The notes beneath the pieces are model-generated. The model did no database searches and had not been told where the DNA came from. It was given only the letters and a program-made list of their open reading frames with translations. A program made the translations under genes and the position numbers. Positions 1-7,621 of a stretch of DNA of 12,107 bases are shown here, one piece after another. Source of the DNA: Candidatus Portiera sp. (lineage in GTDB: Bacteria > Pseudomonadota > Gammaproteobacteria > CBDBNL01 > JAAOII01). The stretch is from NCBI GenBank assembly GCA_015163845.1, contig JAAOII010000134.1, forward strand, positions 1-12,107. Reading direction: 5' to 3'. Numbering within the stretch: position 1 is the first letter of the stretch; every line of letters starts with the position of its first letter.

Positions 1-79
1 AAATAGCCTCTCTGCTGCATTTAATCTTGTATAATTATACATAAGATTAGCAACGTTTGTTGTTTAGTTTTATCTTCAT

Positions 80-104
80 GGGATGATTTTATCATCCCTT
101 TTTT
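80..104 (+). terminator. Rho-independent terminator
   Basis: A perfect 7-bp stem (GGGATGA and TCATCCC) closes a 5-base loop, TTTTA, and is followed directly by six T residues on the plus strand. This is the classical intrinsic terminator layout. The T-run is on the plus side only, so it most likely ends a plus-strand transcript entering from left of the window, not the ubiB transcript. Confidence 0.75.
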
Positions 105-141
105 ATTAATAGAAACGTTGCGATAGCTATCGGAATCTAAA
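105..141. repeat. 37-bp direct repeat, copy 1
   Basis: Identical over 37 bases to positions 316-352. The unit starts ATTAATAGAAAC and contains the perfect 12-bp palindrome CGATAGCTATCG at 121-132, followed by GAATCTAAA. The two copies are 211 bp apart start to start. Flanking bases differ on both sides (TTTT before this copy, TCCC before the other), so the identity has sharp edges. Origin and function are not known to me. Confidence 0.9.
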
Positions 142-315
142 CATTCCCAATAAATAGAAAAACCAATCGCGGCAAGCATTTATTTAGTGAATAAATGGCT
201 GGAGGACAGCCCCTGCTTTATATTTTGGGGGAGAGAACATAAGACATCTTGCTAACAGGAATTATTATTAGAGTCCTATTAGTAAGGTGCAATCTCTATG
301 AAGCAAGAAGTTCCC
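142..315 (+). other. Structured segment between the repeats; possible ncRNA or mobile-element end
   Basis: This stretch has no coding potential I trust but shows consecutive hairpins. A perfect 8-bp stem, CATTTATT (177-184) with AATAAATG (190-197), has a 5-base loop. A perfect 5-bp stem, GGCTG (197-201) with CAGCC (207-211), follows. After it, CCCC (210-213) can pair with GGGG (227-230) across a T-rich loop, in competition with the previous stem. The end of the segment reads ATGAAGCAAGAA (298-309). From memory this resembles sequence near right ends of IS200/IS605-type elements, where guide RNAs of TnpB are encoded, but I could not compare it. No transposase is present. Confidence 0.35.
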
Positions 316-352
316 ATTAATAGAAACGTTGCGATAGCTATCGGAATCTAAA
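316..352. repeat. 37-bp direct repeat, copy 2
   Basis: Exact second copy of the repeat at 105-141, with the same central palindrome (here 332-343). It ends 20 bp before the ubiB stop codon, so a ubiB read-through transcript would include its complement. Only two copies are visible in the window. Confidence 0.9.
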
Positions 353-371
353 ATGTCCTATAATAGCATCA

Positions 372-1946
372 TTATATAAGTAGAACTGCTAAGGTTGTAA
401 GACCAGCTGCCGCTGTAGTGGTCGCCAACCATAACCATACCCTAGTGCGACGTAATTTCTTGCGAGTCCGCATGAGCGCTTCCTCTTGTTTTGTAACCGA
501 TGGACCTTGATTGCCCAAGTCCTCGGCAGCCCAAGCAATGTGGTTAATAAATTTTGGCAGACGAGTCATAAGTTCTGGATATAGTTGTTTGGCTTGGCGT
601 GCGGTATTCTTCGGTCCGATTTCATCAGCCAGCCATCTTTTCAAAATAGGAGTTGCTGTTTCCCAGATGTTTAACTGCGGATATAATTGCCGTCCCAATC
701 CCTCGACATTGATAAGTGTCTTCTGCAATAACAATAATTGTGGCTGGATTTGCATGTTAAATCTTTTTGCTGTTTGCAATAAATTTGCCATGACCTGACC
801 AAAAGGAATCTCATTCAAGGGTTTAGCGAATATTGGTTCGCATACTCCACGCACTGCTGCTTCCAGTTGTTCCACCCGAGTATCGCGACTAACCCAGCCA
901 CAGTTGATGTGTAGTTCAGCGACACGGCGATAGTCACGTTCAAAGAATGCGAGCAAGTTCAGTGCCAAGTATTTCTTGTCATCAGATGATAGAGAACCCA
1001 TTATGCCAAAATCTACTCCAGCATAGATGGGCTTTGTTGGGTCACTAATATCCACGAAGATATTACCTGGATGCATATCAGCATGAAAAAACGAGTCACG
1101 AAACACTTGAGTGAAGAATATTTGCACACCTTTCTCTGCCAAGCCCTGCAGATCAATTTTATGTTTGCGTAGCTCAGTAATATTATTGATCGGCACCCCA
1201 TTTATTCTCTCCATTACCAATACCTCATTGGATGAGTAACTCCAGTAAACCTTGGGCACTTTCATTAAGGCCGCATCCTTAGATGAACTAAAGTTTCTAC
1301 TGAGTTGGCTGGCATTTGCACCTTCTTGTTGCATATCTAGCTCATTGCCTAAGACATATTCAAACTCCCGCACCACCTCTGTCAATAATAATCTATGGGC
1401 ACCTGGGTAGGCCAAGGTTACTATTTTTGCTAAGCCATAGAGGAATTTAACATCTCTTGCTATGGCTTCGCGGATACCCGGCTTGATAACTTTTATCGCA
1501 ACATCTTTATTTTCTTTTTTGAGAATAGCAAAGTGAACTTGTGCCACCGAGGCAGAAGCAGCACTTTTCTTATCAAACTCTCTAAAATATTCACTAATTT
1601 CTCCTTCTAAAGATTTTATTAGGATGTCTTCTATTTGCTGAGTAGGGCAGGGGGTAACCCGATCCTGTAGATAGGATAGTTGAGTTACCAGTGGAGCAGG
1701 CACCAAGTCCGTGCGAGTTGAGAGTATCTGACCAAACTTGATGAAGATAGGTCCGCCTTCCTCCAATGCCAGTCGCAGGCACTCCTCTTTGGGCTTAGAA
1801 GAACAACCAAAAATGAAGCCCAGGAGACGCAACTCTATGATAAATATCTTGAGTGGTAGAAACTTGAGACGCCAAGGCACACCAACTAGAAAACGCCCTA
1901 AGTCGTACTTGATACATATTCTAATAATGCTTAAGGCGCGCCACAT
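372..1946 (-). CDS. ubiB: UbiB, ubiquinone biosynthesis ATPase/kinase-like protein
   Basis: Member of the UbiB/ABC1/ADCK atypical kinase family, which helps ubiquinone synthesis at the inner membrane, probably by ATP hydrolysis and not protein phosphorylation. Visible family marks in its 524 residues: KFGQ (70-73, the KxGQ motif), the Ala-rich nucleotide loop ending in SVAQVH (about 129-138), Lys152 in VAIKV, HADMHPGN (288-295, catalytic loop) and DFG (312-314). E. coli UbiB has about 546 residues and, as I recall, two C-terminal membrane helices. This protein has only one clear helix (about 503-523) and ends right after it, so the membrane anchor may be shorter. It follows ubiE by 45 bp on the same strand and is probably cotranscribed with it. 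The start at MWRALSII fits the family N-terminus; no Shine-Dalgarno is visible. Confidence 0.95.
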   Translation of the reverse strand: MWRALSIIRICIKYDLGRFLVGVPWRLKFLPLKIFIIELRLLGFIFGCSSKPKEECLRLALEEGGPIFIKFGQILSTRTDLVPAPLVTQLSYLQDRVTPCPTQQIEDILIKSLEGEISEYFREFDKKSAASASVAQVHFAILKKENKDVAIKVIKPGIREAIARDVKFLYGLAKIVTLAYPGAHRLLLTEVVREFEYVLGNELDMQQEGANASQLSRNFSSSKDAALMKVPKVYWSYSSNEVLVMERINGVPINNITELRKHKIDLQGLAEKGVQIFFTQVFRDSFFHADMHPGNIFVDISDPTKPIYAGVDFGIMGSLSSDDKKYLALNLLAFFERDYRRVAELHINCGWVSRDTRVEQLEAAVRGVCEPIFAKPLNEIPFGQVMANLLQTAKRFNMQIQPQLLLLQKTLINVEGLGRQLYPQLNIWETATPILKRWLADEIGPKNTARQAKQLYPELMTRLPKFINHIAWAAEDLGNQGPSVTKQEEALMRTRKKLRRTRVWLWLATTTAAAGLTTLAVLLI

Positions 1947-1991
1947 ACTATTTTATTGATTTTAGTTGGATTAATTTATAGGACATTCCAG

Positions 1992-2780
1992 CTAGGGCTT
2001 TACGCCCTTGTGTATTGCAACAATACCCATTGAGATGTCATAATAATGACAATTTATAAAGCCCGCCTTAATAAACATATCCTTTAGTTCTTCTTGCGTG
2101 GGGTGCATGCGGATGGACTCTACCAAATACTGGTAACTTGCCTCATCTTTAGCTAACCACTGTCCCAACTTGGGGATGACGTTAAACGAGTAGCTATCAT
2201 AGACCTTGGCTAATGTAGCATTCGTTGGATGGGAGAACTCTAATACCCAAAAATGCCCACCACTGCGAAGCTTGCTATAGACAGAGTTCAAAGCCCTCTG
2301 CTTATCGGCGACATTGCGTAGTCCAAAACTCATAAAGGCACTATCAAAATACGCATCAGGGAATTGCAGGTCTTGGGCATCGGCAATCTCAAACTTGACT
2401 TTGTCTATTATGCCATTATCAAGTAAATTCTTTTTTGCTTGTTCTAACATATCGGCATTGATATCAGTGACTGCTAACTCGCCATATTTAGGGCAACTCT
2501 GGGCTATTTTTATGGCTATGTCACCGCTACCACTAGCAAGATCCAATAGTTTATCTCCAGGGTGTAAGGATGCCATAGATACAAAACTACGTTTCCATAA
2601 CCGATGAATGCCCAAAGACATTGCATCGTTCATTAAGTCATAATTATCAGCAACTGAGCTAAATACGTTATTGACTTTAGTAACCTTTTCCTCTATCCCC
2701 ACTTGCTGAAAGCCAAAGTGAGTGGAGTTGGATGATTTTGCACTAGAGTTTTTTGCCCTAGAATTTTTTGCGTCACTCAT
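1992..2780 (-). CDS. ubiE: UbiE, ubiquinone/menaquinone C-methyltransferase
   Basis: Class I SAM-dependent methyltransferase that carries out the C-methylation of demethoxyubiquinol (and of demethylmenaquinol where present). The protein has 262 residues against 251 in E. coli. Seen in order: the family segment VFSSVADNYDLMND (about 39-52), SAM-binding motif I DLASGSGD (80-87), the acidic VTDIN (about 104-108), and the signature FGLRNV (152-157). The C-terminal half, with PKLGQWLAKDEASYQYL, is typical of UbiE. The first 20 or so residues form a Ser/Asn/Lys/Ala-rich low-complexity extension with AKNS/AKSS repeats. It is probably disordered, and an inner start is conceivable though no other Met occurs before the domain. 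It sits between the PerM-like gene (76 bp upstream) and ubiB. Confidence 0.96.
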   Translation of the reverse strand: MSDAKNSRAKNSSAKSSNSTHFGFQQVGIEEKVTKVNNVFSSVADNYDLMNDAMSLGIHRLWKRSFVSMASLHPGDKLLDLASGSGDIAIKIAQSCPKYGELAVTDINADMLEQAKKNLLDNGIIDKVKFEIADAQDLQFPDAYFDSAFMSFGLRNVADKQRALNSVYSKLRSGGHFWVLEFSHPTNATLAKVYDSYSFNVIPKLGQWLAKDEASYQYLVESIRMHPTQEELKDMFIKAGFINCHYYDISMGIVAIHKGVKP

Positions 2781-2791
2781 AATTTACTATA

Positions 2792-2821
2792 CTCTATATA
2801 AGAGCACGAACTCAATGATAT
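2792..2821 (-). promoter_or_regulatory. Weak candidate promoter for ubiE
   Basis: On the minus strand, TTGAGT and TATAGT are separated by about 18 bases and lie just upstream of the ubiE ATG. The -10 box ends only about five bases before the start codon, so a transcript from it would be leaderless. Such matches are common in AT-rich DNA, so this is a weak call; ubiE may simply be read from the upstream gene's promoter. Confidence 0.2.
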
Positions 2822-2856
2822 TAATATGAGGCATATCTGCCCGATTCTAAAAAAGT

Positions 2857-3921
2857 TTATTTAACTTTACTATCTGGTAACCTTGGCCAGAACTCCAACA
2901 ATGCTTTAATGAAAGTAGCTAAAGGTATGGCAAAAGCAACTCCCCAGATCCCCCAGATACTTCCGAAAATTAAGATTGCCAAAATAACTGAGACCGGATG
3001 CAAGTTAATTAATTCAGAGAAGAGTAGGGGAACTAATACATAACCATCAAGTAACTGCAATATGATATAGGCGATCAGCACAGAAAAGAACAGACCCTCC
3101 GCACCATATTGTGCGTAAGCAACTAAAAGGACTGGGACCGTAACTATGACCGCTCCCACATAAGGTATGATCACAGAAATACCAACCGCTATGGCCAGCA
3201 AGAAAGCAAAGTTCAAACCAATAATAGCGAAAGTGATCCAACTCACAACAAATACTATGAATCCCTCTAATAACTTGCCGCCAATGTATCTAAGCATTTC
3301 CGCCTTCATTTTCGTGCCTAGGCGACTCATAATCTTATGCTCTTTAGGTAAAAACTTGACTAGATAATCAGTGAGTTTGTCATAGTCCTTGAGAATAAAG
3401 AAAACCATAACCAACACTAACATTATATAGACAAAAAACCCGGTAATCTGACCTATTGAGGTCAAGGATGATGAGATTATTGTTTGCCCATAACCAACCA
3501 GTTGCTCGCGTAAACTTACTACGAAGCCGTCAATGTCTTCGGTTGTAAAGAAGTCAGGATAATTCTCTGGCAAAAGATATAGCCAGTTGCCAATTTGCTC
3601 TATGGTAGACGGAAACTCTTGCGCGAATATAATAAGTCGCGCCCATAAAAAGGGTAAAACCATGAATATGAGTATAGATGAGCAGGAAAGAAATAACAAG
3701 AAAGTAATGGCTACAGAGAGTAGGTGTGATAGCCGTCTCTTCTTGAGGAAGGTTACAAACTCATTGAGTAGGAAAGATATGAATACTGCGACAAAGAAAG
3801 GGAACATGAACGCACCCAAGTAATAGAGGGCAAAGCCAGCCAGCAGAAATAGAAACAAGGTAAAACCAGATTCCTGCCCTGCGAAATAGATATTGTATGT
3901 TCTCTTAAAAAATTGCCACAT
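2857..3921 (-). CDS. AI-2E/PerM family integral membrane transporter
   Basis: A 354-residue polytopic membrane protein of the AI-2E transporter family (PerM/YdiK/TqsA group). The family is linked to autoinducer-2 export, permease roles or Na+/H+ antiport in different members, so the substrate here cannot be named. Evidence: a pair of N-terminal hydrophobic helices (about 20-65), a third (about 72-95), a long soluble segment, and a C-terminal block of helices. The family hallmark segment near the end includes PLLFSELINLHPVSVILAI followed by a Gly/Trp/Ile-rich stretch and AIPLATFIKALLEFWP. Length is normal for the family. It is the first gene of the minus-strand group and starts divergently from coxB. 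No Shine-Dalgarno is visible. Confidence 0.88.
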   Translation of the reverse strand: MWQFFKRTYNIYFAGQESGFTLFLFLLAGFALYYLGAFMFPFFVAVFISFLLNEFVTFLKKRRLSHLLSVAITFLLFLSCSSILIFMVLPFLWARLIIFAQEFPSTIEQIGNWLYLLPENYPDFFTTEDIDGFVVSLREQLVGYGQTIISSSLTSIGQITGFFVYIMLVLVMVFFILKDYDKLTDYLVKFLPKEHKIMSRLGTKMKAEMLRYIGGKLLEGFIVFVVSWITFAIIGLNFAFLLAIAVGISVIIPYVGAVIVTVPVLLVAYAQYGAEGLFFSVLIAYIILQLLDGYVLVPLLFSELINLHPVSVILAILIFGSIWGIWGVAFAIPLATFIKALLEFWPRLPDSKVK

Positions 3922-3931
3922 ATATTACTTT

Positions 3932-3937
3932 ATTATA
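3932..3937 (-). promoter_or_regulatory. Candidate -10 box of the PerM-like/ubiE/ubiB transcript
   Basis: On the minus strand there is a perfect TATAAT centred about 13 bases upstream of the start codon at 3921. I see no good -35 match at 16-18 bases spacing. The implied transcript would have almost no leader, in line with the missing Shine-Dalgarno sequence. Confidence 0.3.
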
Positions 3938-3963
3938 GAACATTCTTAAACTAAAGTATAGGT

Positions 3964-3993
3964 TTGTTTGCTGTAGGAATTATATGGTATAAT
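3964..3993 (+). promoter_or_regulatory. Candidate promoter of the cox cluster
   Basis: A perfect -10 hexamer TATAAT lies at 3988-3993. A partial -35, TTGTTT (3964-3969), stands 18 bases before it. The predicted start near 4000 leaves a leader of about 40 bases before the coxB ATG at 4041. It lies in the only sizeable divergent intergenic region in front of the oxidase genes. Confidence 0.5.
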
Positions 3994-4040
3994 AGTAAGT
4001 ATAAATATAACTCATAAAATAAGATTAAATAGATAGATTC

Positions 4041-5189
4041 ATGATTGACTCATTAATATTGTTTGCAAGAAAATTACTTGTGAAATTAGTTGCGGTATTT
4101 GCCGCATTTATTCCTGGGATAGCATTTGCTATCCAGCCCTATAACCTACCAGTGGGAGTCACTGAGACCAGCAAAGAGATATTTGATCTACACATGTTTG
4201 GTTTCTGGATTAGTTTTGCTATTGGTGTTTTTGTTTTCGCCATAATGCTTTGGTCAATCATCTTTCATAGAAAGAGTGTGCGACCCACCCCAGCCAAGTT
4301 CAGCCATTCCCTGAAATTAGAAATTTTATGGACTGTCGTCCCTATTATCATCTTGGTGGCGTTAATGATTCCTGCAACTCAAGTTCTGACGCGCACTCAT
4401 GACTCCAGCAATGCTGAGATAGACATTAAGATCACTGGTTATCAGTGGCGTTGGCATTATGAATACCTAGACGAAAGAGTGAAGTTTTTCAGCAACATTA
4501 ATACCCCAGAGGAGCAAATTTCCAATCAAGAAGAAAAGACCGCGGAGTATCTACTTGAAGTTGATAAGGAAATTGTAATACCAGTAAATACCAAGGTAAG
4601 ATTTCTATTGACCTCTGCTGATGTTTTACATGCTTGGTGGGTGCCTGATCTAGGAGTGAAAAAAGATGCTATTCCAGGATTCATCAACGAAATGTGGACT
4701 ATTGTAGATGAAGAAGGAGTATATCGTGGACAATGTGCCGAGTTATGTGGCACACGTCATGCCTTTATGCCCATAGTAGTGCGTGCTGTGTCTCGCCCTG
4801 AATATGATGATTGGTTAGCTGAACGTCAACAAGGTGCGGAAGAAGAAGCGGCTTTAGCCCAAAAGGCCGATTGGACTCCAGAAGAACTCCTTGAAAGAGG
4901 CAAACAGGTTTATTCAATAAATTGTATTGCCTGCCATCAGACCAGTGGCAAGGGCTTACCTCCAGCATTTCCTGCTTTGATTGGTAGCTCAGTTGTTCTC
5001 GGTCCTAAAGCAGCTCAGATTGATATATTACTAAATGGTAGATCTGGGACTACCATGCAGGCATTTGGTGCATTATTGAGTGATTCAGATATAGCCGCAG
5101 TGATCACCCATACGCGTAATTCTTGGGGTAATAGTGGACAGGATCAGACGGTCTTCCCGCAAGATGTGGCAGCTCAGAGAAGTAAATAA
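4041..5189 (+). CDS. coxB: Cytochrome c oxidase subunit II with fused cytochrome c domain
   Basis: Subunit II of a heme-copper oxidase. It takes electrons at the dinuclear CuA centre on the periplasmic side and passes them to subunit I. The 382-residue protein starts with a signal peptide (h-region about 16-30, likely cleavage after AFA30). Two membrane helices follow (about 50-74 and 94-115), then the aromatic GYQWRWHYEY (133-142). The CuA ligands are His197, Cys232, Glu234, Cys236, His240 and Met243. A C-terminal class I cytochrome c domain carries CIACH (295-299) with likely axial Met339. That fusion makes it a caa3-like subunit II, probably able to accept electrons from membrane or soluble cytochrome c. 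It is the first gene of the oxidase cluster, 57 bp before coxA. The start is supported by the signal peptide. Confidence 0.97.
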   Translation: MIDSLILFARKLLVKLVAVFAAFIPGIAFAIQPYNLPVGVTETSKEIFDLHMFGFWISFAIGVFVFAIMLWSIIFHRKSVRPTPAKFSHSLKLEILWTVVPIIILVALMIPATQVLTRTHDSSNAEIDIKITGYQWRWHYEYLDERVKFFSNINTPEEQISNQEEKTAEYLLEVDKEIVIPVNTKVRFLLTSADVLHAWWVPDLGVKKDAIPGFINEMWTIVDEEGVYRGQCAELCGTRHAFMPIVVRAVSRPEYDDWLAERQQGAEEEAALAQKADWTPEELLERGKQVYSINCIACHQTSGKGLPPAFPALIGSSVVLGPKAAQIDILLNGRSGTTMQAFGALLSDSDIAAVITHTRNSWGNSGQDQTVFPQDVAAQRSK

Positions 5190-5246
5190 GAATATGAGTG
5201 GCTATATAAATGAAACGTATTTTATTGACATTAACTGGTAATTATT

Positions 5247-6845
5247 ATGAACGAAGCAACTATTGATATTAAAACAAATGAAATGGCTCATGACGATCAT
5301 CATGGACCTGCCAAGGGAATAACCCGCTGGCTTTACACTACTAACCACAAAGATATAGGAACCTTATATCTTTTGTTTAGTTTACTAATGCTCTTTGTTG
5401 GAGGAGCTATGGCACTTGTAATTCGCACTGAGCTTTTTGCTCCGGGCATGCAAATAACCACGCCAGAGTTTTACAACCAAATGGTGAGTATGCATGGACT
5501 GGTAATGATATTCTTAGTGATAATGCCGACTTTTATCGGGCTGGCAAACTGGATGATTCCTTTAATGATTGGAGCACCAGACATGGCATTGCCTCGTCTC
5601 AATAACTGGAGTTTCTGGGTGTTGGTCATCGCTTCCATAGTACTAATGTCAACCTTTTTCGTGGAAGGAGGAGCTCCTTCAGGCGGTTGGACTTTCTATG
5701 CACCTTTATCAACAGAATACGCCAAGCCCAGTATCACCTTTATGATTTTGAGCATACATTTATTGGGTATGTCATCCATCATGGGTGCCTTGAACATCAT
5801 CTCCACAATATTTAATTTGCGCGCACCAGGCATGGGCTATATGAAGATGCCTCTTTTCGTATGGACTTGGCTCATCACGGCCTTCTTGCTATTGGCGGTC
5901 ATGCCAGTATTAGCTGGGCTTGTAACAATGATGCTCACAGACATACACTTTGGCACTAGTTTCTTTAATGCAGCAGGCGGTGGAGATCCAGTGATGTTCC
6001 AACATCTATTCTGGTTTTTTGGTCATCCTGAAGTGTATATTATGATATTGCCAGCTTTTGGAATTGTCTCCATGATCCTACCTACCTTTAGCCGCAAACC
6101 ACTATTTGGCTATGATTCAATGGTTTATGCCACAGCATCAATTGCCATATTGTCCATGATTGTTTGGGCTCACCATATGTTTACTGCTGGTATGCCTCTG
6201 GCTGGTGAAATATTCTTCATGGCCACCACCATGATAATAGCTGTGCCTACGGGAGTCAAAGTTTTTAATTGGATAGCTACTATGTTTCAGGGCTCCATAA
6301 CATTTGAAACTCCAATGTTATTCGCCATAGCATTTGTTGCTTTATTTACTATTGGTGGCTTGTCTGGAGTTATGATGGCGATGGCTTCGGTGGATATTCA
6401 GTATCATGACAGTTATTTTATTGTTGCACATTTCCATTATGTTCTAGTGCCGGGTGCTCTTTTCGCAATATATGCTGGGGTATATTATTGGTTACCAAAA
6501 TGGACTGGCAAGATGTATAACGAGACCTTAGGGCAGATTCATTTCTGGCTATCTTTTGTATCAGTCAACTTGACTTTCTTCCCAATGCATTTCGTTGGTT
6601 TAGCTGGAATGCCCAGACGTATTCCTGATTATTCATTGCAGTTTAGTGATTTCAACGCCCTTGCCACCATAGGTGCTTTCGCTTTCGGCATTAGTCAGTT
6701 GATATTTGCCTACATAGTCATTCGGGCAATGTTTGCTGGCAAGCCAGCAACTCAAGAAGTATGGGATAACCCCGAGGGCTTGGAGTGGACGATTCCTTCG
6801 CCAGCACCTTATCATACTTTTGAAACTCCGCCAGAAGTTAAATAA
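5247..6845 (+). CDS. coxA: Cytochrome c oxidase subunit I
   Basis: Catalytic subunit that reduces O2 to water and pumps protons across the inner membrane. The 532 residues carry the full set of family residues. Low-spin heme a ligands are His83 and His397. The high-spin heme a3 ligand is His395. CuB ligands are His260, His309 and His310, with the cross-linked tyrosine expected at Tyr264 in GHPEVY and the pump glutamate at Glu262. D-channel residue Asp112 and the PRLNNWSFW segment (117-124) are present, and K-channel Lys338 is in PTGVKVF. This pattern is type A1. The N-terminal HDDHHGPAKG (15-24) is typical of gammaproteobacterial CoxA. It is followed at 33 bp by ctaG. Confidence 0.98.
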   Translation: MNEATIDIKTNEMAHDDHHGPAKGITRWLYTTNHKDIGTLYLLFSLLMLFVGGAMALVIRTELFAPGMQITTPEFYNQMVSMHGLVMIFLVIMPTFIGLANWMIPLMIGAPDMALPRLNNWSFWVLVIASIVLMSTFFVEGGAPSGGWTFYAPLSTEYAKPSITFMILSIHLLGMSSIMGALNIISTIFNLRAPGMGYMKMPLFVWTWLITAFLLLAVMPVLAGLVTMMLTDIHFGTSFFNAAGGGDPVMFQHLFWFFGHPEVYIMILPAFGIVSMILPTFSRKPLFGYDSMVYATASIAILSMIVWAHHMFTAGMPLAGEIFFMATTMIIAVPTGVKVFNWIATMFQGSITFETPMLFAIAFVALFTIGGLSGVMMAMASVDIQYHDSYFIVAHFHYVLVPGALFAIYAGVYYWLPKWTGKMYNETLGQIHFWLSFVSVNLTFFPMHFVGLAGMPRRIPDYSLQFSDFNALATIGAFAFGISQLIFAYIVIRAMFAGKPATQEVWDNPEGLEWTIPSPAPYHTFETPPEVK

Positions 6846-6878
6846 CAGAATAAAACTTATATCAAGTTCCAAGAGATT

Positions 6879-7604
6879 ATGAGTATTAAAAACAAACAAG
6901 AAGAGCAAAAACAACGGGGCATTCGTCGGACTCTGATCAAATCACTTATAGGTCTGGTCTTCATGTTTGGCTTTGCTTTTGCCTTAGTGCCTATATACGA
7001 TGTACTCTGCGAGGTAACTGGACTAAATGGTAGAAGCCAATTTCTAACCAACCCAGTTAAACAAAAAAACATTGACAAAGTGGTAGTTGATTACAGTCGC
7101 AAAATAAAATTACAATTTGACGCCAGTAATAACAAACATGTGCCAATTGAGTTTGAACCCAATCAGCGAAATACTCTGATAAATCCCGGCGACATCAAGA
7201 CCTTCACTTACAGGGTGAAGAACACCACTGGCAAAGATATGGTGCTGCAAGCAATTCCGTCCACCAGTCCCAATGAAGTTGCGTCTTACTTACGTAAGAT
7301 AGAGTGTTTTTGTTTTAACCAACAGCCCTTGGCGGCTGGGGAAGAGGCAGAGCTATCTGTCAGATTATACATTCATAGCTCCTTACCTAAAGAGATTAAT
7401 GCTATGACCCTATCTTATACCTTGTATGATATCACTGAGGCATCGGACTTCCAGAAAATATCCGTAGAAAAGAATGCACGCGAAAATGATATTGATTATA
7501 TAGCACCAGAACATGATGACGACCATGAGCATTCAATTCCTGGTCAAGAATCCAAGCAAGAAGAGCATAATGATGATGATGATCATCATGGCACAGGCAC
7601 ATAA
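6879..7604 (+). CDS. ctaG: CtaG/Cox11, copper chaperone for the CuB site, with His/Asp-rich tail
   Basis: Membrane-anchored, periplasmic copper-binding assembly factor that delivers copper to the CuB centre of subunit I. The 241 residues comprise a single N-terminal helix (about 18-38), the family segment PIYDVLCEVTGLNGRS (38-53), and an immunoglobulin-like domain with the copper-binding CFCF (Cys143 and Cys145). The usual family ending (TLSYTLYDI, about 177-185) follows. Typical Cox11/CtaG proteins end soon after that, near 180-200 residues. Here a tail (about 211-238) adds six histidines and twelve acidic residues. It looks like a low-affinity metal-binding extension; its role is inference. 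The gene lies between coxA and coxC, 17 bp before coxC. Confidence 0.96.
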   Translation: MSIKNKQEEQKQRGIRRTLIKSLIGLVFMFGFAFALVPIYDVLCEVTGLNGRSQFLTNPVKQKNIDKVVVDYSRKIKLQFDASNNKHVPIEFEPNQRNTLINPGDIKTFTYRVKNTTGKDMVLQAIPSTSPNEVASYLRKIECFCFNQQPLAAGEEAELSVRLYIHSSLPKEINAMTLSYTLYDITEASDFQKISVEKNARENDIDYIAPEHDDDHEHSIPGQESKQEEHNDDDDHHGTGT

Positions 7605-7621
7605 ATACATATATAACACTC

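Larger units (their letters stand above)
1..371. other. Gene-free, repeat-rich intergenic region
   Basis: I see no supportable gene here. A reading frame open from the left edge stops at 32-34 (TAA) and could be the last few codons of a plus-strand gene ending just outside the window, but nothing in it is recognisable. An AT-rich inverted repeat lies at 23-48: outer arms AATCTT and AAGATT around the palindrome GTATAATTATAC. It is followed by a terminator (80-104), two exact 37-bp repeats (105-141 and 316-352) and several hairpins between them. On the other strand this is the region downstream of ubiB; I found no clear minus-strand terminator. Confidence 0.7.

Noticed and set aside
105..352. 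The 37-bp repeats as a CRISPR array
   Set aside because: The repeat length would fit, but there are only two copies, the gap between them is 174 bp, far beyond a spacer, and no cas gene is present.
511..798. Plus-strand open frame of 95 codons opposite ubiB
   Set aside because: It lies wholly antisense to a strongly supported gene, has no recognisable motif and has codon content expected of a mirror frame.
6633..6914. Minus-strand frame spanning the coxA end and ctaG start
   Set aside because: Antisense to conserved CoxA residues and the coxA-ctaG gap; the sequence has no domain character.
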